Source: JBALVT01 sp965262875
GTDB taxonomy: Bacteria > Pseudomonadota > Gammaproteobacteria > Pseudomonadales > Halieaceae
NCBI GenBank assembly: GCA_965262875.1
Contig: OZ253569.1
Coordinates: forward strand, 5,518,001 to 5,582,000
DNA: 64,000 bases
Reading direction: 5' to 3'
Both the position numbers and the translations under genes were made by a program. The notes under the pieces were generated by a model. That model made no database searches and was not told the origin of the DNA. It saw only the letters and a program-made list of their open reading frames with translations. This document shows positions 15,528 through 24,891 of this stretch, one piece after another. The first letter of the stretch is position 1; every line of letters begins with the position of its first letter.

Positions 15528-16673
15528 CTACGATGTCCCTACGCGATACAGGATTTGATCGCGATAACCAGTTATTACAGGGTAGTAGCCCGACAGGGCC
15601 AGGTCCAATTTACGGTCGTTAGTATCGACCAATAATGGCCGTCGATCCAGCCCCGTTATTTTGGATTTTGCCGCGACAATACAGATGTTATCCAGCCCTA
15701 CAGCCCGGATAACGGCTGGGGAAAACTGCTGATTGCCCCTACCGAAAACATGCCCCTGACCTGCAATTGCAGTGACTATGATCTTGGCTTTTCCGGGACT
15801 TTCCTGCAATAGCCCGAGGAGTTTTTGCTCATTGGCGTCAGCAAGCAACAACTTCCCGGACCGCACCACATCGACACCCAACAAGGTGCCGGGCAAGCCT
15901 AACTCGCTGTTGATGGCAGCCGTAGTGGATCCGGGGCCCAGCAAATAGGTGACATCATCATCCATTTCCTCGACCACCCATGCAGCGATATCTGCAGCGG
16001 CTAGTTCAGGACTCTCCCGCCCTCCTATCTTGGTATGCTGCAAGTATCGACCTTCACTTGGCACTAACATTTCGCCGTAGAACTTTGAACTGACCACCCC
16101 GCGTACAAATGCGGCTTCATCGATGTCGCGCACCTCGCCATTACTTAGGCCAATGAGGCCTCCAGCAGCCAAACCGGGCATTAGCTCTCCGGCCGCCTCC
16201 GGTGAAACGGCGAATACACCCGAGTGCATCTTTACCCCGGCCGGGATTCCCAACACAGGAATTCGCTCGCCAATCGAATCGTAGATATCTCTAGCTGTTC
16301 CGTCGCCGCCAGCGAATACAAGAATGTCTATTGGAATGCGCAGCATTTCCAGAGCAGCAGCCCGCGTACTCTGTGCTGTACTAAACTCGCCGGACTCCTC
16401 GACCACTAGCCGATAGCCAAATCCGAGTTCATCTAGCACCCGTTGACCCATTGCACCTGGGCACGTATACAGTTCGTATTCGCTGGAAGTCTCTGTCAAT
16501 AAGGCAAACGCTCGCCCTACCCGCTCCATGGAACGAGAAAGAGCAGTCTCTTCCCCATCCTGGGCCTGTTGGATGGCTAAAGAACGAAGCTCATTACTAT
16601 CGCTGCCTTTCATTCCCAGGGATCCGCCCATGCCCGCAAGCGGATTAACGATCAGGCCTACTTTCAAGGGCAC
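15528..16673 (-). CDS. ATP-NAD kinase-like protein (COG3199 type)
   Basis: About 381 residues with a diacylglycerol/NAD-kinase fold: VGLIVNPLAGMGG at the N-terminus and the GGDGTARDIYD nucleotide-binding motif. A segment VLGIPAGVKMHSGVFAVSP follows, typical of the uncharacterised NAD-kinase-like family found near AcoX-type proteins. True substrate is unknown. A GTG at 16673 is preferred as start because the frame's ATG at 16706 lies inside pdxB; a GAGAGA sequence precedes it. It is probably the last gene of the yheU-tusA-epmC-xni-pdxB run. Confidence 0.75.
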   Translation of the reverse strand: MPLKVGLIVNPLAGMGGSLGMKGSDSNELRSLAIQQAQDGEETALSRSMERVGRAFALLTETSSEYELYTCPGAMGQRVLDELGFGYRLVVEESGEFSTAQSTRAAALEMLRIPIDILVFAGGDGTARDIYDSIGERIPVLGIPAGVKMHSGVFAVSPEAAGELMPGLAAGGLIGLSNGEVRDIDEAAFVRGVVSSKFYGEMLVPSEGRYLQHTKIGGRESPELAAADIAAWVVEEMDDDVTYLLGPGSTTAAINSELGLPGTLLGVDVVRSGKLLLADANEQKLLGLLQESPGKAKIIVTAIAGQGHVFGRGNQQFSPAVIRAVGLDNICIVAAKSKITGLDRRPLLVDTNDRKLDLALSGYYPVITGYRDQILYRVGTS

Positions 16674-16678
16674 AATCG

Positions 16679-17839
16679 TTAATATCTCTCTTGGCCGATC
16701 AGACACCCCAAGCTCCTCAAAAGTTGAGTCTGGGAACTGGCCGCTTGCGGATGCAATCTGACTATTGATCCGCGCAGTTCCCGACGAACGCGATACGTCT
16801 TTCGCAGTGCATCAAAGCCTGTAGCAATCGGAGTTACCGAATTCTCCACAGCAGATCGAAGCAGAGAGTCATCCTCGAGAATATTGTAGCGAGCCGAAAA
16901 TGCCCAACGCAACAGTTCAGCAGATTCCAGTTCTGGCGGAACCTTGATTTCGTCCCCTGTTGCAATAGCTGTTTGTAACTCTCCGGGTGGAGCAGCCAAA
17001 TCAAAATGTGCTATCACCGCATCGCGCAACATTCGCGTCGCGAGAAACTTGCTCTCCAGGCTGTAACCCGCGATGTGGGCTGTTCCCAGGGACATCATCT
17101 TCAAGAGAGCAGAGGATAGTTCGGGCTCCCCCTCCCAGACATCGAGCACACAGGACGGACTCGACCCTGAACTGCACAGCGTCAGCAATGCTGTATTGTC
17201 CACTACCTCACCCCTGCTGGCATTGATCAGGAGCGAACTCTTCGGAATTTGGGCCAACGCCTCCTCATCAATCAAGTGGTAACTGGGCCAGGGGCTTTCC
17301 CGGATAAGCGATGTATGCAGTGTTATGACTTCACAGTCGAGTACTTGAGCCAGGCTTGCCCGGTGGGGTATGAGGCCTTCCTCCAGCCATGGGTCGTAGA
17401 CCAGAACCGGTATACCCAGCTGTTCGCAAAGCGTCACTAAGGCGCGACCAATATTGCCGTAGCCTATGATGCCAAGTGTTTGCCCCCCAATGAGAGATTC
17501 CAGTTTTCCCTCTACCGCCGAGATAGCCGCAAACACGTACTCCACGACCGAGTTCGCATTTGAGCCTGGCGCGTAAGAAAAACCAATGTTGCTGCGAGTT
17601 AAAAAATCCGTATCAATATGGTCATAACCGCTGGTGGCAGTGCCAACAAATTTAACGGCAGAGCCTTCCAGCAGTGACTCTTGGACCTTGGTGATCGAGC
17701 GCACCAGTAAAACGTCGGTAGCTTCCAAATCTCGCGCAGAGATATTGCGGCCTTCCGCCAATTGCACTGTACCGAGCGGGCCAAAATACTCTTCGACCCC
17801 GCGCATATTGCTATCGGCCAAAATGCGAAGAGGCTTCAA
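16679..17839 (-). CDS. pdxB: Erythronate-4-phosphate dehydrogenase
   Basis: PdxB is the second step of the DXP-dependent pyridoxal phosphate pathway and oxidises 4-phosphoerythronate. The protein is 386 residues, a 2-hydroxyacid dehydrogenase. It has the NAD-binding GIIGYGNIGRALV, catalytic Arg in INASRGEVVDN, Glu in DVWEGEPEL and His in TAHIAGYSLESK. A PdxB-specific dimerisation tail follows. The start overlaps the xni stop (ATGA). Confidence 0.94.
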   Translation of the reverse strand: MKPLRILADSNMRGVEEYFGPLGTVQLAEGRNISARDLEATDVLLVRSITKVQESLLEGSAVKFVGTATSGYDHIDTDFLTRSNIGFSYAPGSNANSVVEYVFAAISAVEGKLESLIGGQTLGIIGYGNIGRALVTLCEQLGIPVLVYDPWLEEGLIPHRASLAQVLDCEVITLHTSLIRESPWPSYHLIDEEALAQIPKSSLLINASRGEVVDNTALLTLCSSGSSPSCVLDVWEGEPELSSALLKMMSLGTAHIAGYSLESKFLATRMLRDAVIAHFDLAAPPGELQTAIATGDEIKVPPELESAELLRWAFSARYNILEDDSLLRSAVENSVTPIATGFDALRKTYRVRRELRGSIVRLHPQAASSQTQLLRSLGCLIGQERY

Positions 17840-18741
17840 ACCGGCAAGCTCTTTTGTAGCGTCTGGCAGCGACGAGTCAGCGGGCCCGACAAGTTTAACT
17901 CTGCTAGATAAGCTTCGGCGTTCACTAAAGATTCCCGGGTCAATTCAAAATCGGGCGTCGTGCTCAGTGACGGGATGTGTTCCTCGAGCCCTGTCAATTT
18001 TCTTGCCACCAACACCTGTGGCCAATGCTCTGTGAGATTAGCCTGTATTCTGGCGGCTCCGCGAATAGACGAAGATCCGACCTGATCGAACGCTTCTCCC
18101 AGTTGCTGTAGATCTCCAAAAGATTGCAGCAGTTTGGCGGCAGTTTTTGCGCCTACACCGGGGACGCCTGGAATATCGTCTATAGGATCTCCCACGAGCG
18201 CGAGGTAGTCGGCGAATTGTTCCGGTGCAACCCCAAACTTTTCGGTGAACGCACCAGCGTCCAGCGTAACTCCGCCAGCATAGTCCCACCAGATATCATC
18301 GGGCGCCTGCAGCATTGGCCCAAGATCTTTATCTCTTGTTAAAACGCTTACGGCGATACCGCGTTCTCGGTATAGCCTGCCCAAGGTTGCAAGATAGTCA
18401 TCGGCTTCGTATCTTGGCCCACCGAAGCAGGGAATACCGAGCCGTTCTGTCAGCGTTCTGCAGGCCTTTAACTGAAATTCCAGCGCCTCGTCGGGAAGCT
18501 CTCTACTGGACTTATAGCTGGCAAGTATTTCATTGCGGAAACAAGTTCCGAGGCTTTCATCAAACGCTGCCGCGCAGTGAGCGGGTCGGGTGGCGTCGAG
18601 AAACTCCAACAGAAAACGCGCGTAGCCGTAGACCGCGTTGAGGGACCAACCGTCTTCATGGTGCCATTGATCTGGCATGGAAAACCACGCGCGAAAAATA
18701 TAGATAGAGCTATCGATCAAACAGACCCGTGGAGTTGTCAC
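17836..18741 (-). CDS. xni: Flap endonuclease Xni (5'-nuclease family)
   Basis: A 301-residue homologue of the 5'-nuclease domain of DNA polymerase I, acting on flap structures. Acidic metal-binding residues are in CLIDSSIYIFRAW, RYEADDYLATLG, VLTRDKDLGPML and LVGDPIDDIPGVPGVGAKTA; the last also forms the helix-3-turn-helix DNA clamp. It is somewhat longer than E. coli Xni. It is coupled by ATGA overlaps to epmC upstream and pdxB downstream. Confidence 0.9.
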   Translation of the reverse strand: MTTPRVCLIDSSIYIFRAWFSMPDQWHHEDGWSLNAVYGYARFLLEFLDATRPAHCAAAFDESLGTCFRNEILASYKSSRELPDEALEFQLKACRTLTERLGIPCFGGPRYEADDYLATLGRLYRERGIAVSVLTRDKDLGPMLQAPDDIWWDYAGGVTLDAGAFTEKFGVAPEQFADYLALVGDPIDDIPGVPGVGAKTAAKLLQSFGDLQQLGEAFDQVGSSSIRGAARIQANLTEHWPQVLVARKLTGLEEHIPSLSTTPDFELTRESLVNAEAYLAELNLSGPLTRRCQTLQKSLPV

Positions 18742-19358
18742 CCGACTAAATCCCCGGGGTCGAGTTCAACCGCCGATAATTTAAGGGGCTGGCCAGCGCT
18801 ATCCGGGGTGTTAAATTCTCGTGCTAGCGCCGCAAAATATTGTTCCCCTCGCGCTGGTAGTCCGTTGGATTGCCAATAGCGTGCCCGTTCCAAAATAGAC
18901 TGCTTGAAACGGGATGAATCGCGAATTTCGCCCGTCTTCATATCGAGATTATCCGGGCTTATTTTGAAGTTGTAAACGCAGGCCATTGAAAAACACCACT
19001 CCAGTGCCTGCGGCTTTGCCTCTGCACTTTCGAAGGCCTTTTGTTGTTCGCTATCCCGGCCTTCAGGCGAGTACCAATAGCCATAGTCTGGAGATTGTCT
19101 GCGCGCCTCACCCGCAATACACCAGTGTGCAATCTCGTGAAGAGCACTGGCAAAGTAGTCCGCTCGATAGTAAATCTGGGCCTGTTCGCCAGACTCTTCG
19201 GAGGGTCGATAGAACGGCTCCTCGAATCCGCCTAGCAGTACCGTGTTGAATTTCGACCCGAAGCACTGTGTAAAAACACGCTCGAGCCGTTTCGAATCAA
19301 ACAACAAATATTCCGAAGAGATTTTGCTTGTACCATTTATCGCCAATGGCGTATTCAT
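18738..19358 (-). CDS. epmC: Elongation factor P hydroxylase
   Basis: EpmC (YfcM) hydroxylates the beta-lysyl-lysine of EF-P, completing its modification. The metal-binding HEIAHWCIAGEARR motif is present, followed by DYGYWYSPEGRD and the C-terminal ARGEQYFAALAREFN. I use the ATG at 19358 (MNTPLAINGTSK), giving 206 residues. A longer frame to 19445 would overlap tusA. The stop overlaps the xni start. The modifying enzymes EpmA and EpmB are not in this window. Confidence 0.9.
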   Translation of the reverse strand: MNTPLAINGTSKISSEYLLFDSKRLERVFTQCFGSKFNTVLLGGFEEPFYRPSEESGEQAQIYYRADYFASALHEIAHWCIAGEARRQSPDYGYWYSPEGRDSEQQKAFESAEAKPQALEWCFSMACVYNFKISPDNLDMKTGEIRDSSRFKQSILERARYWQSNGLPARGEQYFAALAREFNTPDSAGQPLKLSAVELDPGDLVG

Positions 19359-19374
19359 GACACTAGGTAACGCA

Positions 19375-19611
19375 TCACTGCTGCTTGCGCAGTAGATAGT
19401 GGTACTCATCGCCGATTTCTTCTTGCTGCAAAAGATCGTGACCAAGGAAATTACAAAACTTGGGAATATCGCGCTGAGTTGATGGATCAGTAGCGACCAC
19501 CTTTACCTGATCGCCAATCTCGATATCACGGAATATATTGTGCAGCAGCATTACCGGCTCCGGGCAGTAAAGCCCTCTTGCATCCAGGAAATGATCTTCG
19601 TTAGCAGGCAT
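19375..19611 (-). CDS. tusA: Sulfur-carrier protein TusA
   Basis: 78 residues. The active cysteine is in GLYCPEPVMLLHN, the hallmark CPxP motif of TusA, which relays persulfide sulfur to TusBCD/TusE for 2-thiouridine in tRNA and to molybdenum-cofactor synthesis. The rest (VKVVATDPSTQRDIPKFC) fits the family. It sits 3 bases after the yheU stop, in the same operon-like run. Confidence 0.93.
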   Translation of the reverse strand: MPANEDHFLDARGLYCPEPVMLLHNIFRDIEIGDQVKVVATDPSTQRDIPKFCNFLGHDLLQQEEIGDEYHYLLRKQQ

Positions 19612-19614
19612 TGT

Positions 19615-19866
19615 TCACTCGATTTCATCGTCCAGGAACTCATCGGCGCGTTCACGAGAAAGCAAGTCCCACTCGGCGGTATCCGAATCAAAAAGTAAGG
19701 CCATTTCACGACGCTCCAATCGGCCTTTCAACTGGGCCACTCTTTTTAACAAATCTGTTTCTACCAGACCGTAGTCAGTGCCGTCGCGGGTCGCGAACTC
19801 TTCCAAAAGCGCGTCCAGTACCTCGGAGTCCAGCTTCGAAACAGGTATTTCTATAAATTGGGCCAT
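19615..19866 (-). CDS. yheU: YheU family protein (UPF0270)
   Basis: An 83-residue acidic protein. It shows the YheU pattern of an IPVSKLDSEVLDALLEEF start, then TRDGTDYG and a coiled segment (LKRVAQLKGRLERRE). The biochemical role is unknown in the family. It is the first gene of the leftward run yheU-tusA-epmC-xni-pdxB and the kinase-like gene, and is divergent from the ACT-domain gene at 19945. The 78-base gap between them must carry both promoters. Confidence 0.88.
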   Translation of the reverse strand: MAQFIEIPVSKLDSEVLDALLEEFATRDGTDYGLVETDLLKRVAQLKGRLERREMALLFDSDTAEWDLLSRERADEFLDDEIE

Positions 19867-19944
19867 GGCTGTTATTCAAGCCTTCTGAATTGTTGGTCAG
19901 CGCGTTAATATAAAGCCTGCGACAGCGAAAGTGGAGTCAAATTA

Positions 19945-20466
19945 GTGGAAACTTCTTATATCGTTACCTTTATCGGCGACGACCGCCCCGGCCTGGTGGA
20001 GGCCGTGTCAGAGGTGGTCGAAAAAAACGGTGGTAACTGGCACGAAAGCCGCTTGTCACAGCTGGGAGGGAAGTTTGCCGGTCTCGTTCTGGTATCTCTG
20101 CCCACAGTCAGTGGTCCTGAATTTGAACGAGCACTAAAATCCCTAACCACCCAAGGGCTCAGTATTCGAGTTACCGCTACCGGCCCCGAATCTCCGGCGG
20201 CTACGCCAAAGTCTATTACACTCACCGTAATAGGCCCTGACCGCCCGGGAATAGTAAGAGAAATATCCAGCGCTCTCGCCAGTCACGACGTGAATGTGGT
20301 TGATATGGATAGCCGGGTCAGCAGCGCGCCCATGAGTGCTGAGCAATTGTTCGAAGCGCGCATTGATGCACAAATACCCCAGGAAACAGCACTTGAAGAG
20401 TTGATGGATACCCTTGACGAAATTGCCAATCAAATGACCCTGGATATAGCCCTGGAGCCCACTTAA
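19945..20466 (+). CDS. ACT-domain protein, GcvR-like
   Basis: 173 residues with two ACT domains in tandem: IVTFIGDDRPGLVEAVSEVV at the N-terminus and LTVIGPDRPGIVREISSAL from about residue 93. This is the architecture of the glycine cleavage system repressor GcvR, which acts by binding GcvA rather than DNA. The start is GTG. It could also be a related stand-alone amino-acid-sensing ACT protein. Its 3' end overlaps the convergent small membrane protein gene by 4 bases. Confidence 0.8.
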   Translation: METSYIVTFIGDDRPGLVEAVSEVVEKNGGNWHESRLSQLGGKFAGLVLVSLPTVSGPEFERALKSLTTQGLSIRVTATGPESPAATPKSITLTVIGPDRPGIVREISSALASHDVNVVDMDSRVSSAPMSAEQLFEARIDAQIPQETALEELMDTLDEIANQMTLDIALEPT

Positions 20467-20681
20467 TCCCGGTTCATCAGCTTGCGCAGAAGAATCCAGA
20501 CACCTGCCCCGACAGCCGCGAATACGATGACGCCCAACGCCGCCGCTATCGTATACGCAAACATCCAGGCGATGTTTTCAAGGGGAATACCGAACTGATC
20601 ACTCGCGACCCATATCATGCTACCGAGAGCTGCCACTCCGATAATGATGCTACGCCGGTGGCGTGAATTTGCGCGACTCAT
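20463..20681 (-). CDS. Small two-helix membrane protein, hypothetical
   Basis: 72 residues: a basic N-terminus (MSRANSRHRRS), a hydrophobic helix (IIIGVAALGSMIWVAS), a short loop (DQFGIPLE), then a long hydrophobic segment to WILLRK. No family is recognised. It lies 23 bases beyond the chorismate synthase stop on the same strand, so it may be co-transcribed with prmB-aroC. The coding call rests on hydrophobic patterning and placement. Confidence 0.55.
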   Translation of the reverse strand: MSRANSRHRRSIIIGVAALGSMIWVASDQFGIPLENIAWMFAYTIAAALGVIVFAAVGAGVWILLRKLMNRD

Positions 20682-20704
20682 TGTAATAAAAACCCTGTCA
20701 CTAA

Positions 20705-21835
20705 TCAGGCGTGCGGGGTGGCGTCGTCACCGCCAGAAGGAGCGCTGGCCGGAATGGCGGGAGTTTCGCATTGTACATCCATGTTTTGGGCGCGATGCCG
20801 AAGTAAATGATCCATCAACACGATGGCGAGCATCGCCTCCGCTATCGGTGTGGCTCTAATTCCGACACACGGGTCGTGCCTACCCTGAGTTGAAACTTCG
20901 GATGCCTCTCCGGAGATATCGATGGTTGCGCCGGGTTGCCGGATACTTGAAGTAGGTTTCAGCGCGAGGCTGACGGTGATGTCCTGCCCGCTGGAAATTC
21001 CACCCAGCACTCCACCTGCATCATTGCCAACGAAACCTTCCGGGGTCAACAAATCGCGGTGCTTGCTACCACTTTGCTCTACGCTCAAAAATCCAGCGCC
21101 AATTTCAACACCCTTGACCGCGTTGATACCCATCATGGCATGAGCGATGTCCGCATCAAGACGGTCGAATATGGGTTCACCCAGCCCCGGCATTAAACCG
21201 CTGGCCACCACATTAATGCGGGCGCCAATAGAATCTCCCCGCTTATTCAAGGCGGCCATATACTCTTCCATCTCGGGTATCTTGGCCGGATCAGGACAGA
21301 AAAATGGATTGGTTTCGATCACGTCCCAGTCCAGCACTTCGGCTTTTATGGGGCCCAACGCAGACAAGTAACCTCGAATCTGGATACCATAGCGTGAAAA
21401 GAGATATTTTTTGGCAATGCCACCCGCCGCAACTCGCATCGCAGTTTCGCGCGCGGAGGCGCGGCCACCACCACGATAGTCGCGAAACCCGTACTTCTGG
21501 CTGTAAGTGTAATCGGCGTGTGCAGGACGGAAAGTATCCTTGATATTCGAGTAGTCTTTCGATTTCTGATCAGTATTTTTAATTAACATGCCGATCGACG
21601 TTCCCGTTGTCTTGCCATCGAAAACCCCGGAAAGTATTTCCACCTCATCATCTTCACGGCGCTGGGTCGTAAATCGAGAAGTGCCAGGTTTGCGACGATC
21701 CAGATCTGTCTGTAAATCGGAGGCATCGAGTTCTAATCCTGGCGGACAGCCGTCTACGACACAGCCCAATGCCAGTCCATGGCTTTCGCCAAAGCTGGTA
21801 ACAGTAAAGAGTTTTCCAATTGTGTTGCCCGACAT
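20705..21835 (-). CDS. aroC: Chorismate synthase
   Basis: AroC makes chorismate from EPSP using reduced FMN, the last step of the common aromatic pathway. The protein is 376 residues. It has the signatures TSFGESHGLALGCVVDGCPPG, YRGGGRASARETAMRVAAG and GRHDPCVGIRATPIAEAML. The tail past residue 355 is longer and less conserved than usual. It is downstream of prmB, as in many gammaproteobacteria. Confidence 0.96.
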   Translation of the reverse strand: MSGNTIGKLFTVTSFGESHGLALGCVVDGCPPGLELDASDLQTDLDRRKPGTSRFTTQRREDDEVEILSGVFDGKTTGTSIGMLIKNTDQKSKDYSNIKDTFRPAHADYTYSQKYGFRDYRGGGRASARETAMRVAAGGIAKKYLFSRYGIQIRGYLSALGPIKAEVLDWDVIETNPFFCPDPAKIPEMEEYMAALNKRGDSIGARINVVASGLMPGLGEPIFDRLDADIAHAMMGINAVKGVEIGAGFLSVEQSGSKHRDLLTPEGFVGNDAGGVLGGISSGQDITVSLALKPTSSIRQPGATIDISGEASEVSTQGRHDPCVGIRATPIAEAMLAIVLMDHLLRHRAQNMDVQCETPAIPASAPSGGDDATPHA

Positions 21836-21875
21836 AAACCTTTTAATCTCTCCTACGAAAGTGCCTATTATAAGC

Positions 21876-22786
21876 TCATTGCTGAAAGCTTGCGCTGTAA
21901 TCTTGCAGCTCTTTTGCGCTCAACACCAGCACACCATGACCGCCAAACTCAAATTCAACCCAGGTGAATGGAACACTCGGGTAGGCTAATTCCAAGGCCT
22001 CCCAACTGTTGCCGACTTCCAGCACTAACATTCCGCTGGGTTTTAAATGCCTGCCTGCCCTGGCTAGAATCTTGCGCGTAAGTGTTAAACCGTCTGGGCC
22101 GCTACCCAGCGCCAGTTCGGGCTCTCGATGATACTCGGCGGGCATGGACTGCAAATCCTGCGTGTCGACGTAGGGAGGATTACTCAGTATCAGATCGTAT
22201 TGAATGTCTTGCACCTGATTGAAAAGATCTGAGTGATAGGTACTTACTCTATCGCCCATACCCATCTTAGCAATATTCTCTTTCGCTAAATCCAAAGCGG
22301 ATGGGTCGAGGTCTACGAGGTCTACGTGAACATCGGGAAAGTAATACGCGCTGGCCAAACCAATGCAGCCACCGCCACAACACAAGTCGAGAACGGCAGT
22401 TGGGGCTATAGGCCATCGTACCAGGGACCAAATCCGCGCCGGATAAGCTCAGCTATGGGTGATCGGGGAATGATCGCCCTGTCGTCGCATAGAAATTCCA
22501 GACCGGCAAACCAAGCTTTACCGATAAGGTACGGCAGCGGAACTCTATCTTCAATTCGCCTGCTCAATAATTTCTGAAACTCGGCAATTTGTACTTGTGT
22601 GAGTTTGCGCGCAACAACAGATTGATCAGAATCAGCCGGTAAATCGGCGGCAGCCAGCACCAATGCTACGGCTTCGTCCCATGCGCTATCGGTTCCATGC
22701 CCGAAGTAAACCTCCGCATTTTCCATTGCTTTCGCACAATACTGAACAGCATCTCCTACCGTTTCAATTACGTCTTGATTTGTCAT
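21876..22786 (-). pseudogene. prmB: Ribosomal protein uL3 glutamine methyltransferase, frameshifted
   Basis: PrmB methylates a glutamine of ribosomal protein L3. The N-terminal part (from ATG 22786, MTNQDVIETVGDAV) runs to IPRSPIAELIRRGFGPWYDGL and stops at about 22406. The methyltransferase core continues in another frame as PIAPTAVLDLCCGGGCIGLA, then LILSNPPYVD with the NPPY catalytic motif, to 21876. A single-base indel near 22400-22415 explains the break. Everything else is well preserved, so the lesion is recent or is a sequencing error. The gene precedes aroC. Confidence 0.85.
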
Positions 22787-22923
22787 AGCGCAATTGTACC
22801 CCAACATATGAGCAGGTCGATGGAATGCGACCGTTTGCGAAGCCCCTTGGGGATTGTTAATATCGCCTACCCTGCGGGTTCACCCTTATGGAACCTGGCA
22901 GTAACTTTATCCGGAGAAGATTA

Positions 22924-23472
22924 GTGCAAGAACAATGGGCGGGCATAATTGAAGCGATAGGCGAAGACCCAACCAGACCAGGCCTGGTTGATACTCCCAA
23001 ACGGGCCGCCAAGGCTTTTGAGTTTCTCACACAGGGTTACAATCAGTCTGTGGAAGAAGTTGTTAACGGCGCTCTCTTTCCCTCAGATTCCAGCGAGATG
23101 GTTCTGGTACAGGACATTGAACTTTATTCCCTGTGTGAGCATCACTTGCTCCCGTTCATTGGGAAATGTCACGTAGCTTACCTGCCAACAGGCAATGTTC
23201 TGGGCCTGTCCAAGGTCGCCAGAATTGTCGATTTATTCGCCAGACGCCTTCAAATTCAGGAATCTCTCACCGCCCAAATCGCGCATACCATCATGGATGT
23301 CACTGAAGCTGAAGGTGTTGGGGTTATTATCGAAGCGAAACACATGTGCATGATGATGCGCGGCGTACAGAAACAAAACTCAGTCATGAAAACTTCTTCG
23401 ATGCTGGGCACATTTCGCGATGACCCCAAAACCCGTGAAGAGTTTCTTTCCCTGCTTAGACTACCTGGCTAG
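22924..23472 (+). CDS. folE: GTP cyclohydrolase I
   Basis: FolE converts GTP to dihydroneopterin triphosphate for folate synthesis. Zinc and active-site residues are visible: SLCEHHLLPFIGKCHVAYLP and HMCMMMRGVQKQNS. GEDPTRPGLVDTPKRAAKAF lies near the start. I prefer GTG 22924 because GGAGA lies six bases ahead of it, giving 182 residues. The frame is open to an ATG at 22888 with no visible ribosome-binding site (194 residues). The stop overlaps the convergent gene at 23469 by a few bases. Confidence 0.93.
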   Translation: MQEQWAGIIEAIGEDPTRPGLVDTPKRAAKAFEFLTQGYNQSVEEVVNGALFPSDSSEMVLVQDIELYSLCEHHLLPFIGKCHVAYLPTGNVLGLSKVARIVDLFARRLQIQESLTAQIAHTIMDVTEAEGVGVIIEAKHMCMMMRGVQKQNSVMKTSSMLGTFRDDPKTREEFLSLLRLPG

Positions 23473-24032
23473 GGCGCCAGCTTCAGTATCTCCATATGCA
23501 GGTACTGTCTGTCAGCGGTGCGTGCGGCGCTGAATAACAAGACCCGATACTGCGCTGGTGTACCGAGCGAGTAAACTCGATACCGTTGCATCTCCTCTCT
23601 ACCATAGAGGATTCTTTCTTTGAACACGCGATTTGCCCATTGAACTCCCTGTCCGCACCTACGGCCATCGCAGGAAAACAACAGCTGATGTTGTTCATCC
23701 ATCTCCAATGTGGCTATGAGTTCATCCATTACCTCGGCGGAGGTAAAACCATCGATAAGCTGCCAGGTTTCGCGGCGTAAAACACCGCTGTTGCGATCAC
23801 TGAGCTTGAACTTCCATTGACCCCCGACTTTTTCCATAGCACCCAAGCCAATCTCATAGTCTCTGACATCTTGGGTCGAACTAGCAATCGAGAGCGCGTG
23901 GGGAAAGCCATTCAGTTGCTCCTGCAATACCTGGGCTGTTTCACTGTGCCCGGAGATCGACCACAGAAGCAGCATGACGACTAGCGGTAGTTTTAACAGC
24001 GATAGACAAAATAGGGCTCTAGCTCGTTTCAC
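23469..24032 (-). CDS. DUF4892-like secreted protein
   Basis: 187 residues with an N-terminal signal peptide (MKRARALFCLSLLKLPLVVMLLLW, cleavage probably after SGHSE). The region FSCDGRRCGQGVQWANRVF with its cysteine pair, followed by ILYGREEMQRYRVY, is what I associate with DUF4892 proteins of Pseudomonas and relatives. The usual C-terminal extension is short here. It is probably periplasmic, with unknown function. It overlaps the upstream hydrolase gene by 14 bases and so belongs to the gpsA-sixA-hydrolase run. Confidence 0.65.
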   Translation of the reverse strand: MKRARALFCLSLLKLPLVVMLLLWSISGHSETAQVLQEQLNGFPHALSIASSTQDVRDYEIGLGAMEKVGGQWKFKLSDRNSGVLRRETWQLIDGFTSAEVMDELIATLEMDEQHQLLFSCDGRRCGQGVQWANRVFKERILYGREEMQRYRVYSLGTPAQYRVLLFSAARTADRQYLHMEILKLAP

Positions 24033-24891
24033 AAATTTTCTCCTCTAGGAAGCTCGAAATTCTGACTGCTAAGGGTTTCAAGGGAGGTTCCATATGAAAG
24101 TGATGCCCCCCATCTACCCGTTCGACGACTAATCCTGGCACCTGCGTCAACTGCGCGTTGAACACGTCGGATTGATCCATTCTTCCGCCTTGGGCTAGCA
24201 CCAACAAGGTGGGCATTGTGAGGCGTTGTGATACGGCGCGAATCTGGCCTTCGGTCAACTTTACAGCTGATGCACCGTAAAGACGACGATCCGTTGTCCA
24301 CGTTAGACCGCCCTCACAGGTTTTAACTCCCCGCTTTACTAGTAGCGCTGCTGCATCACTGTTCAAGTCGGTAGTCGTGCGAAGGGCAATGCCCTCGGCG
24401 AGGGTGGGAAATATGCGATTGCTCGCGACTAATAATATGGGTTTCTGATCCACGCTTTTTCGCAGTTGTTCACAGAACTCTGCTTCAGGGACCGCCTCCG
24501 GGAAAATCGCATCCAGTAAGACCAATCGCTTTACTCGCTCAGGATAAGCACCGGCAATAAGAGTCGAAATAATTGCTCCCCGTGAATGACCTAGCAAATC
24601 GAATTGCGTCCATTCCAACTGCTCCAGCACACCAAGAATTTCAGGTAAGTCGTCCCATATCTGATAACTGGCATCCGCTGAACGACGATCACTGCGTCCC
24701 TGTCCTGTCAGATCGATGGCAACAACATGGTAGTTGGGGAGTTCGGGAGCAAGCAGTGCGAAGCTCGCCGCATTGTCGAGCCAGCCGTGTAGCATCAGCA
24801 TGGGAGGTAGCTGCGGGTCACCCCAGGCAAGCCCACTAATTTTCAGGCCGTTGACAAGCCACGAGCATTCAATCGGCTCTGAAAAATTCAT
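24019..24891 (-). CDS. Alpha/beta hydrolase
   Basis: 290 residues from ATG 24891, which overlaps the sixA stop (ATGA) and follows GGAGGGGCG. It has an alpha/beta-hydrolase fold: oxyanion MLHGWLDNAASF, nucleophile elbow LLGHSRGAIIS and the catalytic His in VDGGHHFHMEPP. The acid residue is probably in the segment around QSDVFNAQL. The substrate is unknown; such enzymes include esterases and serine hydrolases. A further in-frame ATG at 24942 lies in sixA and is unlikely. Confidence 0.85.
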   Translation of the reverse strand: MNFSEPIECSWLVNGLKISGLAWGDPQLPPMLMLHGWLDNAASFALLAPELPNYHVVAIDLTGQGRSDRRSADASYQIWDDLPEILGVLEQLEWTQFDLLGHSRGAIISTLIAGAYPERVKRLVLLDAIFPEAVPEAEFCEQLRKSVDQKPILLVASNRIFPTLAEGIALRTTTDLNSDAAALLVKRGVKTCEGGLTWTTDRRLYGASAVKLTEGQIRAVSQRLTMPTLLVLAQGGRMDQSDVFNAQLTQVPGLVVERVDGGHHFHMEPPLKPLAVRISSFLEEKICETS

